Shown one piece after another: positions 54,628 to 63,797 of a stretch of DNA of 64,000 nt (positions are counted from its first letter, which is position 1; every line of letters starts with the position of its first letter). Location: the NCBI GenBank assembly GCA_045106195.1, contig JBGCEH010000019.1, positions 195,946 through 259,945 of the forward strand, written 5' to 3'. This DNA is from Granulosicoccus sp045106195 (GTDB taxonomy: Bacteria; Pseudomonadota; Gammaproteobacteria; Granulosicoccales; Granulosicoccaceae). The notes under the pieces were generated by a model. That model had not been told where the DNA came from and did no database searches. It worked only from the letters and a program-made list of their open reading frames with translations. A program made the position numbers and the translations under genes.

Positions 54628-55422
54628 CTACAATGCTGCCTGGCCGCCTTGTTTAGCAGAATGATCAGTTTCAGATACTACCTCGCGGCCAAGTATTGCC
54701 GGGAAGTCTACAGATCCGAATGCCGCGGTAAATTTCCAACTTGTCAGCGCGTCCACCGATGAAACGAGTCGATCTTGTCGAGCAAGCTTATCTATGCGGT
54801 CTGCCAAGTCAGCGACCTCTCGTTGCAAGATGCGCGCAGTGTCCGGCAACATGCTTCGTGAGATAGTACGAAACAGTTGCCCATCAGTATTCGGTTCGTC
54901 ATAGATACTCGCTACGAATTGCAGGTTTATCTCACGAATACGTGAATGTAGTGGTCCGTGCCGTCGCAATTGCAACGGCTGATCGGTAAGTACACTGAAC
55001 CTGCCGTTATCCCTAATAATCGCTAGCCCAAGGCGATGCAGTGTGTTCAGATCCTGGTGCAGTTGATATGCCGGGATATGAAAGTGTTGAGCGATATGCT
55101 CAGCGGTCTCACCGCTTTGCAGCATTACATAAAGGTCGAATAGCCACGGGTTCGCTGCCAACTCCGCCTCAGTCGCCTCAGACAACTCAAGGCTGACATC
55201 AGTACCGCGTTGGGCGCGTTCGGTAAGGTCGGTCAATGTCACGTCCAACAGGTCACAAATTTCCAACAAACGGCCGAGTTTGCAATCCCCATCGGCGAAA
55301 AGTCGCTTGATGGTAGGTTCCGAGAGGCCGATGGCCGACGCTAGATCTGAATATGTCCATCCGCGAGCTTTAAGTACGCGCTTCAGCGCATCGAATATCT
55401 CACCACGTAGTCGTGAATTCAT
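54628..55422 (-). CDS. XRE-family transcriptional regulator
   Basis: 264 aa from the ATG at 55422. HTH at ~10-65 (YSDLASAIGLSEPTIKRLFA) and a larger C-terminal part with a winged-helix-like segment (HFHIPAYQLHQDLNTLHRLG, ~115-140). Ligand domain not identified. A perfect dyad lies 17-35 bp upstream of its start, fitting autoregulation. Confidence 0.85.
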   Translation of the reverse strand: MNSRLRGEIFDALKRVLKARGWTYSDLASAIGLSEPTIKRLFADGDCKLGRLLEICDLLDVTLTDLTERAQRGTDVSLELSEATEAELAANPWLFDLYVMLQSGETAEHIAQHFHIPAYQLHQDLNTLHRLGLAIIRDNGRFSVLTDQPLQLRRHGPLHSRIREINLQFVASIYDEPNTDGQLFRTISRSMLPDTARILQREVADLADRIDKLARQDRLVSSVDALTSWKFTAAFGSVDFPAILGREVVSETDHSAKQGGQAAL

Positions 55423-55438
55423 ACTGTAACCCTTGAAA

Positions 55439-55457
55439 AGTATCAAAATATGATACT
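55439..55457. promoter_or_regulatory. Operator-like dyad of the XRE regulator
   Basis: AGTATCA (55439-55445) and TGATACT (55451-55457) form a perfect 7-bp inverted repeat with a 5-bp AT spacer. Its place between the regulator (start 55422) and the divergent gene at 55528 fits a site that controls both. Confidence 0.5.
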
Positions 55458-55527
55458 AAAAATATTCCTATGGATAAATTGAATCATATAACGGACTCTG
55501 GAACTCCAATTTACCGGAGGCGAAACA

Positions 55528-55887
55528 GTGATCAGAAAAATTCACCCACTGGTTGTTTTGATGATTTTCAATGGGGCACAACACGCCTCGGCTCAGCAGA
55601 CTTGGGTACTCAAAGGTTTGGAAATGCCAGAGTCTGTACTAGTGGATTCAGAAAGAGAGCAATTATTGGTCGGCAACATCGTTGGAGATCATGGAGAAAC
55701 TGATGTAAATGGATACCTGTCGCGGGTGAGTTTCGATGGCACGTTGATCGAGCGCGAGTGGGTAACGGGTCTGGATACTTCCAAGGGAATGGCCGACATC
55801 AGCGTTGACGCAGAGATACTCTGCTTGCCGCTGATGCTCTCTGGTCAAGTCAACGGAGAACTCATACCTGTAGGGGTGGAAAAATGA
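55528..55887 (+). pseudogene. SMP-30/gluconolactonase-like gene with internal deletion
   Basis: 119-aa frame starting at GTG 55528 behind a strong GGAGG. It has a signal peptide (cleavage after ASA), then WVLKGLEMPESVLVDSERE, the N-terminal blade of SMP-30-like propellers. After GLDTSKGMAD it jumps to ISVDAEILCLPLMLSGQVNG, which resembles the last blade. Most of the propeller (perhaps 180-200 residues) is missing, in frame. Translation may still occur and overlaps the next gene by 4 bp. Confidence 0.55.
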
Positions 55888-56270
55888 ATGCAACCACTGA
55901 TATCGGACGCGAGCTGTCTGAACGACTTAACCCGGGAATGGAGGCTGCGTTGGAGGCAAGATATGGGCATCTGGTTCCCGGGCTTGCAGAAGGGGTTGTG
56001 GATTTTGCCTACGGTCGCCAGTACGCCCGCCCGGGCTTGCCACTTCGCGATCGATACTTGGCCACGATTGCGGCCTTGACAGCCATGGGGGCACAGACAT
56101 CGCCTCAACTGGCGATTAATATTTCTGGTGCACGTGGCGTAGGGCTTACTCGGGAGGATATTGGAGAGGTGATCTGGCAAATGGCGCTTTATGGCGGTTT
56201 TCCAGCGGCAATCAATGCACTCAATATCGCAATTGATGTATTTGCGGAGGAAGACGCTCAGGAGGCGTGA
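55884..56270 (+). CDS. Carboxymuconolactone decarboxylase-family protein
   Basis: 128 aa, CMD/AhpD-like helical fold: LPLRDRYLATIAALTAMGAQTSPQL then GLTREDIGEVIWQMALYGGFPAAINAL. It lacks the CxxC of AhpD, so peroxidase activity is unlikely; a decarboxylase or related role is more likely. Overlaps the preceding reading frame by ATGA and is probably coupled to it. Confidence 0.85.
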   Translation: MNATTDIGRELSERLNPGMEAALEARYGHLVPGLAEGVVDFAYGRQYARPGLPLRDRYLATIAALTAMGAQTSPQLAINISGARGVGLTREDIGEVIWQMALYGGFPAAINALNIAIDVFAEEDAQEA

Positions 56271-56341
56271 TACCAGGTTTAAGGAGTATCCGTTTCACGC
56301 ATTCGATAGATGATTCGCGAAAGTCCCGGACAACGTCAGCA

Positions 56342-57271
56342 CTACAAAGATCCTCGATTGCCTCCGTGGGGAGAATTCATATTCTGCGTCAATCGGTCTG
56401 CGATAAAGTCAAACACTCTGCGTACCCGCAGGCTAGTTCTAAGTTCCTGATGGCAAACCAACCAGACAGGTAGCGTCATGAGGGGTTCCGCCTGCTCAAA
56501 CGCACGCACCAAGTCCGGGTCAGCGTCTCCCATGTCCTCTGGAAAGAAAATTAAGCCCAGGCCTTCTTTACACAGCCCAAGTTGAAGTAGCTGAAAGGAG
56601 GTCAGCAACTGAAAATTATCCTTGTCCAGTTTCCAACCCTGACTATTCAGCATGTCCATCACCGTGCTACTGCGATCAAAACCAATGATTTGCATGGCAT
56701 TTAAATCAGTGACATCTGATGATTTGGGTAGACTCTTTAAGTAATCAGACGTTCCGTAAAGTCTGATAACTTCATCTCCCAGCTTTTTCGCAATCAAATC
56801 ATGTTGTGTAGGACGAAAGTTTCGGATCGCGATATCTGCCTCACGCCGCAGTAGATCGCTGGGCTTGTTAGTGACGATCACCTCGATATTGATGAGAGGC
56901 TCTTCACGGTGCAGTGCAGCTATGATTTTCGGTAGACGGAAAGCCGCATCCAATTGGCTAACCGATACGACTACAGAGCCTTCTAGCTGCTGTGACTGCC
57001 CCCCGGCGGCTAATGAAAATTGAAAAGCAGCCTTGCTCATCAAGCTGACATGCTCCACTAACTTAGCACCACTTTCCGTTAGCACTAACCGTTGCCCAAC
57101 CCGTTCAAACAAGGTTATTCCAAGTTCTGCTTCTAAGGCGGCAACCTGACGACTTAAAGTCGGTTGAGTTACCCCAAGTGCTTTAGCAGCAGCTGACAAG
57201 CTGCCTTCCTGTACCGTTACGTAAAAAGCGCGGGCATGATTCCAATCAAAGTTAACAGATTCCCAGTTCAT
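56342..57271 (-). CDS. LysR-family transcriptional regulator
   Basis: 309 aa from the ATG at 57271 (a further ATG 12 bp upstream is in frame). N-terminal HTH with NHARAFYVTVQEGSLSAAAK and LGVTQPTLSRQVAALEAELG, then a type-2 periplasmic-binding effector domain (~95-295). Divergent from the NAD(P)-binding protein gene at 57370, which is the likely target. Confidence 0.92.
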   Translation of the reverse strand: MNWESVNFDWNHARAFYVTVQEGSLSAAAKALGVTQPTLSRQVAALEAELGITLFERVGQRLVLTESGAKLVEHVSLMSKAAFQFSLAAGGQSQQLEGSVVVSVSQLDAAFRLPKIIAALHREEPLINIEVIVTNKPSDLLRREADIAIRNFRPTQHDLIAKKLGDEVIRLYGTSDYLKSLPKSSDVTDLNAMQIIGFDRSSTVMDMLNSQGWKLDKDNFQLLTSFQLLQLGLCKEGLGLIFFPEDMGDADPDLVRAFEQAEPLMTLPVWLVCHQELRTSLRVRRVFDFIADRLTQNMNSPHGGNRGSL

Positions 57272-57306
57272 GCAAATATACATAGTCGTGATACGATTTT
57301 AGCCAA

Positions 57307-57333
57307 TATACCTTCCAATATCGAATGGGTATA
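57307..57333. promoter_or_regulatory. LysR-type operator candidate
   Basis: TATACC (57307-57312) and GGTATA (57328-57333), 15-bp spacer, form an inverted repeat midway between the LysR gene and the divergent oxidoreductase gene. Arms and position suit a LysR-type recognition site. Confidence 0.4.
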
Positions 57334-57369
57334 GTCAACAGACACTAATTTATGTACGGGGTAAAAGTT

Positions 57370-58089
57370 ATGTCTGTTTTAGTTGTCGGCGCTAGTGGCG
57401 CAACAGGTCGTCTCCTGGTTGAACAATTGCTTGATCAAGGTGAAACAGTGAAAGCTGTTGTGCGCTCAACCGCTTCACTACCGGAACGGCTTACAAATGA
57501 TGAAAGGCTTATCGTCACCGAAGCCAGTTTGCTGGATATGACGGATGAAGATCTGGAAGCGCAGATTCTTGGTTGTCATGCTGTCGCATCGTGTCTTGGT
57601 CACAACATAAGCTTCAAAGGCATTTTTGGCCACCCCCGGCGTTTGGTGACTGACAGCGTTAAGCGTCTTTGCAAGGCAATTGAGAAAACAGATTCAGCAA
57701 AGCCGATAAAATTTGTCTTGATGAATACGACTGGCAATCAGAATAGGCAAGCTGGCGAAAAAATTACTTTTAGTCATAACATTGTTGTGAGTTTGCTTAG
57801 GTGCATACTACCCCCGCATGCGGATAATGAGCATGCGGCTGAATTTTTGCAGTCACATTACTCAGCCAGTGATAACGGCGTTGAATGGGTAGCCGTCAGA
57901 CCAGATGCTCTTATCGATGAGGAAGCGGTTACGCCATACAATGTTTTCGAATCCCCGGTACGTGACCCGATTTTCGATTCGGGTAAAACCAGCCGTATCA
58001 ATGTGGCAGGGTTTATGGCAAAGTTAATAGTGAACGACAATGAATGGAAAAAATGGCAGGGGCATATGCCGGTTGTTTATAACGCGTGA
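57370..58089 (+). CDS. NAD(P)-binding Rossmann protein (atypical SDR)
   Basis: 239 aa from ATG 57370 (an ATG at 57352 is also in frame). Opens with VLVVGASGATGRLLVEQLL, the cofactor site of the NmrA/SDR_a5-type proteins, and has KFVLMNTTGNQN in place of the classic active-site Ser strand. Often a quinone/NADPH-linked reductase or redox sensor. Likely under the divergent LysR regulator. Confidence 0.85.
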   Translation: MSVLVVGASGATGRLLVEQLLDQGETVKAVVRSTASLPERLTNDERLIVTEASLLDMTDEDLEAQILGCHAVASCLGHNISFKGIFGHPRRLVTDSVKRLCKAIEKTDSAKPIKFVLMNTTGNQNRQAGEKITFSHNIVVSLLRCILPPHADNEHAAEFLQSHYSASDNGVEWVAVRPDALIDEEAVTPYNVFESPVRDPIFDSGKTSRINVAGFMAKLIVNDNEWKKWQGHMPVVYNA

Positions 58090-58275
58090 TCTGGACGCAC
58101 GCGGGCTTGGTTGTCTTCAATGACATGGCAGCATTGCTATCTATCTGATTTTTTTGTGATAGATAGTACCTGCCTGTAAGCAAGTGCCTCGATTTAGTGC
58201 AATTGACTCGCCGGATAGGTGTTGATAGATACGTTATCCTTCCCGCTAATTGAAAAATTCGAGGTTCGCTTGCGC

Positions 58276-59445
58276 CTATGCTTTTTCGACAGCTCCAACA
58301 AATCGGTAAATCTCATCATGCGTGTTGAAGTAGTGGACGGAAGCTCGCACCAACGCCTTGAGATTGCGTGGTTCAAGATCGAGGCGTGCAGAGGTCAATG
58401 AGGAGACAGACACGTTGATTCCATCGGCCCGAAGAGTGTCTGCCATGATCCCGGGATCGATTCTGTCTTTCTTGAATGTGACAATGCCACATTTTTTCTG
58501 ACCCTGATCATGCACTGAAACACCTTTAACTTGCGACAGCGCATCGCGCAGATCTTGTGCAAGCTGCGTTACACGGGTCTCTATGTTTGTAAGCCCGATA
58601 TTGCGTGCATACCGAACAGCTTCCATCAGACCAACACGGCCGGCGACAAAGCTTTCCCAATTTTCGAACCGCTTCGCACCAATTATAAATTCAAACCTGT
58701 TTGCCTCAGTCCATTTCGCGGACAGAAGGTCAATAAATGGTGGGTCGATCTGGTCGAGAATGCTTTTCCGTACGTACAGAAAACCCGTGCCTCTCGGACC
58801 ACGCAAAAACTTTCGCCCTGTGCCAGAAAGTATGTCGCAACCGATCTCAGCGACATCGACGTCAATTTGCCCGACGGATTGGCAAGCGTCCAGCAAGTAA
58901 AGAACACCGTGTTTTCTTGCGACTTTTCCCACCTCGGCAACAGGGTTCACAAGGCCACCTTGTGTCGGCACATGGGTAATCGCAATCAGTTTGGTGTGCG
59001 GACCGATCATGTTGTCCAACGCGTTCACATCGATTTGGCCCGACTCATCCGAGGGCACGAGATCAATATCAAACCCAAGGCGACGGGATTGTTGCAATAG
59101 CGCGAGGTAATTGGACGCATATTCTGACTCGTGAGTAATAACCCTGTCACCAGATTTCAAATGCAAGCCGTAGAACGCCATATCCCATGCGCGCGTTGCA
59201 TTTTCTACATACGCGATCTCGTCAGGTTCGGCGTTCAGAAGACTTGCAAACTCTGTGTAGAATGCTTGAATGCTGTCTTGCGCCCGCCTCTCGGCTTCAT
59301 ACCCGCCGATCTCGTTCTCATCACGCAAGACATCCTGGAGCGCGTCAAAAACAGGGATAGGCATGAGCGACGAACCCGCACTATTAAAATGCAAAATGTT
59401 CTGGCTGCTTGGAGTGTCCAAACGTATTCTTTCAATATCGATCAT
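58276..59445 (-). CDS. Class-V aminotransferase-fold PLP enzyme
   Basis: 389 aa from the ATG at 59445 (frame opens at 59493). FNSAGSSLMP near the N-terminus, ITHVPTQGGLVNPVAEVGK, LLDACQSVGQIDVDV, and the PLP lysine in DILSGTGRKFLRGPRGTG. Closest in style to isopenicillin-N-epimerase/cysteine-desulfurase-like proteins. No partner Fe-S genes, so a role in amino-acid metabolism is more likely. Confidence 0.88.
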   Translation of the reverse strand: MIDIERIRLDTPSSQNILHFNSAGSSLMPIPVFDALQDVLRDENEIGGYEAERRAQDSIQAFYTEFASLLNAEPDEIAYVENATRAWDMAFYGLHLKSGDRVITHESEYASNYLALLQQSRRLGFDIDLVPSDESGQIDVNALDNMIGPHTKLIAITHVPTQGGLVNPVAEVGKVARKHGVLYLLDACQSVGQIDVDVAEIGCDILSGTGRKFLRGPRGTGFLYVRKSILDQIDPPFIDLLSAKWTEANRFEFIIGAKRFENWESFVAGRVGLMEAVRYARNIGLTNIETRVTQLAQDLRDALSQVKGVSVHDQGQKKCGIVTFKKDRIDPGIMADTLRADGINVSVSSLTSARLDLEPRNLKALVRASVHYFNTHDEIYRFVGAVEKA

Positions 59446-61136
59446 GGCTGATGTCTTTGCTTGAGTGACAGCACAATATGCAGATGAAGACAATTGACTG
59501 AAGCAGACGTGCCTGAGCTCTTATTCTCCAGAATCCTTAGACATGACGATTTTCAATCGGTCTTCACGTGATGCAAGAAAGTATAGCCCACTACAGTTTT
59601 GTGCCAGAACTCTGGTAAGGATATTCCGTCTGAAGCAGATTTTCTCAACAATGCTCACATAGTATCTCAGGTCAAAGTCGTCATAGGATAACTTTTGGTA
59701 CGATCATGGCTGAAGGCTGAATCCAGAGTAATTCGTTGCCGTCTGATATCGCGTTAGTTGAACGTCTGGCGAAAACACTTTTTTGCATGGCAAACGGAGT
59801 GATTCCAGCTAAACTTTTTTCGTCAGTGTTGCAGGAATATATCGCGTCAAATCAGCTGTTCTCTCGATGCGATTGTATTCTGCCTGAAAATACTAATCTG
59901 TTTAATACTCGACATGGCGGGTGACTAATTCAACGCTCTACCTCCCTGTGAGCGTTTGCAGCCAGATCAAGGTACCAGAGGCTCAGCTACCCTGGTGAAT
60001 AGGCTGTAAGGTAGTCATCGACTCTTCGTTTCGTCCCACACGGGATTCGATTGTTCCGTATTTAATTAGAAACCCGATACTTTCATCAGATGAGGCTTCG
60101 TGGATAATTCGGAGTGATTCGAGCGTTTGTTCCCAAAAAGGTAAAATCACTGTTATCAGGAATGCCATAAACTACGGATTCATCGCTGACATAACTCTCG
60201 AAGATCGCTACAAAATAAAAGTTTGGCCACCGTTCGCAGTAGGTTGATTGATTCAGAATTCGGTATCGGTAAAAATCACGGAATTTTTCATGGGTTCGAT
60301 AAGCGCGGGTGCTCCCGAGACCACGGACACGGCTACCGCTTCGGTGGTTCGAAAATCTTCGTCTGAAAATCTCCGTCTGTAATAGCCAGCGTGACAATCT
60401 GGGTAAAAGCGCCATCCGGGAGCACCGGTGTCTCGTGATCGGATTTTTTGCTCTTAGTCCGATTCTCTATTGAGCTTGGCGTAGTGTTTCAGATTCTCAC
60501 TGAATATTATGCTCACACCTATATCTATCGAACTGGATTCACTAAAATCAGAGAGTCCAAAAAGTACTTTGCATGTGCCTGTGGCGGGAAATAGACCGTC
60601 CTGGCTTGTTCTTATGCGGTTGAAAGTAGCTGTGCCCGGAACTGCATCAGTATCCAATACTTTTTCGGTGTGTGGCGAGTTACCGATTTCGATCCTTCCA
60701 CAGGTGTAGTTAGCGTCAGTGCGTGACGATCGCGCCTTTCATTAGAATCACGTATTGCCTCTTTCCTGCTGGGCGTAAGATCCATCGATACTCGACAGCT
60801 CGGGTTGACGACAAAACCCAAGGCAGAAACTCTCGACGTTGGTGGTGCCCAGAGGTAGCGGCTTGAGAGGTGTCGAGTAACGGGCATTTCTAACGTGAAC
60901 TCGCGTATCTTCGATAGTTACCTGCGATCGGATATGTTGGCTGTTGATTGGTAAACGTTAGAGATACACCGCCAGTTCCTGAACTAATTACTAATTGAAT
61001 CAACGTCGCCAAGGCGTATCGGGGATATCCGGCATCCACGTATTGCATACGAACATTGTGTTTCCGATGGCATAAATACTCGATTTACGTTAGTCTTATA
61101 CAATTGAGAAAGCAGTCCGGTTTGCAGCGGGAATCC
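59446..61136. other. AT-richer stretch without a confident gene
   Basis: About 1.7 kb. Short frames on both strands are interrupted. On the minus strand, pieces at 60454-60887 and 59983-60415 read like segments of real proteins in shifting frames (for example YFVAIFESYVSDESVVYG and LESLRIIHEASSDESIGFL; CKVLFGLSDFSESSSIDIG), suggesting one or two decayed genes. I cannot name a family. A plus-strand 62-codon frame at 59736 is weak. By eye the base composition is lower in GC than to the left. Confidence 0.4.
59983..60887 (-). pseudogene. Possible decayed gene(s), several frameshifts
   Basis: Four overlapping frames on the minus strand cover this interval and each carries protein-like stretches that end where another frame takes over (at ~60660 and ~60130). 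This pattern suits frameshift decay. No start with a good ribosome site and no recognised domain; low confidence. Confidence 0.3.
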
Positions 61137-61481
61137 ATGGCACAGTTACTCGATCGCCCCAATTCGAAGAAACAGATGGGATCCTCAGGACCTAAAAAAC
61201 GCCTGAAAAGTAACGCTAAAGGCGCTAAAGGTCGTAACAAATCTCGACGATCATCCAAAGGCATGGCAAAATCGGCACGCTCATTGCCACCTGATCAAGA
61301 CAGTTTGGATGATGATAGCCCCGTGCATAGACAACAACAGAAAAACCTAGACTTAATGCAGGTTGAGGAACATGCACTCTCTTCGGAAGAGGAGGAATTG
61401 AGAGTTTTCAGAATCTTCTCTGTAGCTGCAATCTTCGGGATTCCGGCGTTGATATGGATTTTTTTCAACGTCATAAGTTAG
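61137..61481 (+). CDS. Basic protein with C-terminal membrane helix
   Basis: 114 aa from ATG 61137 behind GCGGGAA (frame opens at 61056). Residues ~10-45 are very rich in Lys/Arg/Ser (KKRLKSNAKGAKGRNKSRR), then an acidic part, and a C-terminal helix (IFSVAAIFGIPALIWIFF) typical of tail-anchored proteins. The basic part could bind nucleic acid or lipid head groups. Stands 42 bp before the K+ channel gene on the same strand. Family not recognised. Confidence 0.6.
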   Translation: MAQLLDRPNSKKQMGSSGPKKRLKSNAKGAKGRNKSRRSSKGMAKSARSLPPDQDSLDDDSPVHRQQQKNLDLMQVEEHALSSEEEELRVFRIFSVAAIFGIPALIWIFFNVIS

Positions 61482-61523
61482 CCGATATTGCTTGTCCCTG
61501 CACGCTGCACCCATAATTAGAGC

Positions 61524-62513
61524 ATGACGTTTTTAAATCGGCGTTCGATCGCATCAATATGTATTGCTTTGGCCTGCATTCTTGCGCCTCTTGCAGCTAC
61601 TTTGTTTACGTGGAATGACTTGATCAATCATTCTGGACAAAAGCTTAGTCAAGTTGAAACCAGTTCAATTTTTCTTGTCGTGTTTTGTACGCTGTTATTG
61701 TTTCTATTCCTTCAAGTTTATCCGACCCATGTATTAAAAAGCCTTACCTCAGAGCTGGGAGTAGTCATTGGAACAATAACCCTTATCCCACTAATAGTAT
61801 CAGCTTTCGCATATGCGTATTTGCGTGTACCTCACAGTGAATTTTCGGTCGATAAAAATAAAGCGCCCATTGTGATTTGTGAGAAAAACCACGCAAGCCA
61901 GTGCCTGTATTTTTCTGCGGTAACTTTCACGACACTTGGATACGGTGATATTAAACCTACAGGCCCAGCCAGATCTTACGCTATTGGAGAAGCGTTTTTG
62001 GGCTTTGCGTTTGTCCCACTAATCATATCGCTTCTTCTAAATGTTTTTGTGGACGCAAGAAAGAAAATGCAAGCTGCAAACAGAAAGCAAAGAGCACGAT
62101 TGAAACGAAATGAAGATTTGGAGGTCGCAGCCAAAGAACGACGTTCAATTCGTTCTATTGCAGTAGCTATTTCATCCAGAGTTGCGCCTCTTGTAGAAAA
62201 ATGTCGAAAACTGGGCTCAAGCATTTCAAAACGTTTTGTTAAAAAAGGCAGTGTCGATACAGGAGAAAGTTTTACTGCTGGAAAAGCGCAAATCGAGGGG
62301 TCGGATTATGTGCTTGTAAAGGAAGATTTACGTGCTCAAATTGATGAACTGCAAAAAGATGCCAGCAACAGAGGGTTAAATGACCCTCCGATGTCAATTG
62401 GGGCAGTTGAATTTGAAGGGTTTTCATACATTATAGTTCGCGAAGACCTCACTGATCAAATTAAGGACCTAAGCAAAGCACCTGATAATCATGATTCAAT
62501 CGGTGGTAACTAA
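61524..62513 (+). CDS. K+ channel-like protein with repeated C-terminal motif
   Basis: 329 aa. Four helices (~8-30, 47-70, 78-100, 152-174); between the last two lies a pore loop with selectivity filter TLGYGD (137-142), as in two-pore-helix potassium channels. A basic, cytoplasmic region (~178-245) follows, then two similar segments: IEGSDYVLVKEDLRAQIDEL (~259-278) and FEGFSYIIVREDLTDQIKDL (~299-318). These repeats may be a ligand or partner binding site; I do not know the family. Codon and base use is AT-richer than in the rest of the window. Confidence 0.8.
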   Translation: MTFLNRRSIASICIALACILAPLAATLFTWNDLINHSGQKLSQVETSSIFLVVFCTLLLFLFLQVYPTHVLKSLTSELGVVIGTITLIPLIVSAFAYAYLRVPHSEFSVDKNKAPIVICEKNHASQCLYFSAVTFTTLGYGDIKPTGPARSYAIGEAFLGFAFVPLIISLLLNVFVDARKKMQAANRKQRARLKRNEDLEVAAKERRSIRSIAVAISSRVAPLVEKCRKLGSSISKRFVKKGSVDTGESFTAGKAQIEGSDYVLVKEDLRAQIDELQKDASNRGLNDPPMSIGAVEFEGFSYIIVREDLTDQIKDLSKAPDNHDSIGGN

Positions 62514-62534
62514 GGAATTCTAACTCCTAGTGAT

Positions 62535-63707
62535 CTAATACCCAGCCAAAGAATAAGCGATAGATGATATCAACATAGCGATGATATCAACATAGCCTGT
62601 GCCTGGCGAATTCCTACTACATGCAGCGATTGGAGTCTGGAAGAGCCCATTGCAGTGTGAATGCCATGAATAGTGATCGAGCAGTGCGCATCGAGATTGA
62701 ACTTCACTGCTGACAGATTCAGGAGTTTTTCCATTAAGTGCCTGATGGGCTCGTTGCTGATTATAGTATTGAGCAAAATCAGCGAGTTTTCGCTCCAAGT
62801 CTTGCATATTCCAGAAAAACAACTGATCAAGGTTCTCACGCCGAATCGTTCCAATTAGTCGTTCAATGAACGGATGCGACGTCGGCGCATAGGGCACACT
62901 CTTGATTTCCTCTATGTCGAGATTTCGTAAATTGGCTTGCCATTGGTGATACCGAAATAGTGGATCGTTATCAGAACTCAATCGCTGTGGGATGCCTTTG
63001 CTCGATATGACTTTGTTGAACATGCAGCATAGCGAAACACCGTCCACCGTGCCGGCTTGTACTCCAAAGCCGATGATGCGTCGAGTAAACTGATCCATGA
63101 CAACGAGCACCCAGTGGCTCTTGAGAAGAATGGAGTCACACCGAAACAGATCCACACTCCAGAGATTGTCCTTTGTATAGCCCAGGAAGGTCAACCATGA
63201 TGGACCGTCGCCACCCGAATCACGCGGGTAGTGTGCAGCCAAGACTCGCCTGACGACATCCTTATCAATGTTGGTGCCGAACGCAAGGTTGATTTGTTGC
63301 GCGATGCGTGGGCAACCAAAAGTGGGATTGCGACGTTTTATGTCGATAATGGCATTAATGAGTTCCTTTGACGGGCCCTTTGGGCCAGGTTTGCAAGTGC
63401 CACAGGAAGAATAAAGAAGACGATATTTGCGCTGTTTGAGCAAATGGTGAAATTTCAATAGCGTTGACGGTCTGATAACTATGGCAGCTTGGTGAATCCG
63501 GCGATGAATGAGGAAAAGCGACCAGAATCCCAACAGAAATCGATCCAGCGGTGTAAGCCTTGGTGCACGTTTGCGATGGCGGTTGATGACCAGGAGCTGC
63601 TGTTTCATCAGTAAGCTGTTGGCAACAACAGCGCGCCCCCCGCCTGGACCGAGGAGTGTCGCGATGGTGGTCAGCAGATGTGCAACAAGTATGAAAAGAT
63701 CTCTCAT
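62535..63707 (-). CDS. IS transposase with integrase core (DDE)
   Basis: 390 aa as read. Integrase-core triad D186 (WSVDLFRCDS), D246 (RLSSDNDPL) and E282 (SHPFIERLIGTIRRE), with 35 residues between the last two, as in IS3/IS481-type enzymes. An N-terminal part (1-110) has a hydrophobic start and a basic HTH-like region. The frame runs through the left terminal repeat, so the last ~20 residues are encoded by DNA outside the element. Only one ORF, no IS3-like orfA. Confidence 0.88.
   Translation of the reverse strand: MRDLFILVAHLLTTIATLLGPGGGRAVVANSLLMKQQLLVINRHRKRAPRLTPLDRFLLGFWSLFLIHRRIHQAAIVIRPSTLLKFHHLLKQRKYRLLYSSCGTCKPGPKGPSKELINAIIDIKRRNPTFGCPRIAQQINLAFGTNIDKDVVRRVLAAHYPRDSGGDGPSWLTFLGYTKDNLWSVDLFRCDSILLKSHWVLVVMDQFTRRIIGFGVQAGTVDGVSLCCMFNKVISSKGIPQRLSSDNDPLFRYHQWQANLRNLDIEEIKSVPYAPTSHPFIERLIGTIRRENLDQLFFWNMQDLERKLADFAQYYNQQRAHQALNGKTPESVSSEVQSRCALLDHYSWHSHCNGLFQTPIAACSRNSPGTGYVDIIAMLISSIAYSLAGY
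62563..62596. repeat. Tandem 17-bp duplication at the IS border
   Basis: GATGATATCAACATAGC occurs twice without a gap (62563-62579 and 62580-62596), directly next to the left terminal repeat of the insertion sequence. The same sequence is not seen beyond the right end, so it is not a simple target-site duplication. Confidence 0.7.
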
Positions 63708-63796
63708 GGATAAGTAGAATAGGGCAGGCTACAGGCAAGCACAAGACTATTCAAATGAATGAATTCACGTCTTAATTTGTAATTCGCCAGGCACAG
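62597..63796. mobile_element. Insertion sequence of 1200 bp, rve-type transposase
   Basis: Perfect 16-bp terminal inverted repeats CTGTGCCTGGCGAATT at 62597-62612 and (as reverse complement) 63781-63796 enclose one transposase gene. Right next to the right end begins a partial IS1380-type transposase frame, so this element seems to have landed in or beside another IS. No clear short target duplication can be seen. Confidence 0.8.
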
Positions 63797-63797
63797 C

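Noticed and set aside
62563..62596. 17-bp tandem repeat as the start of a CRISPR array
   Set aside because: Only two copies with no spacer; it is a tandem duplication.
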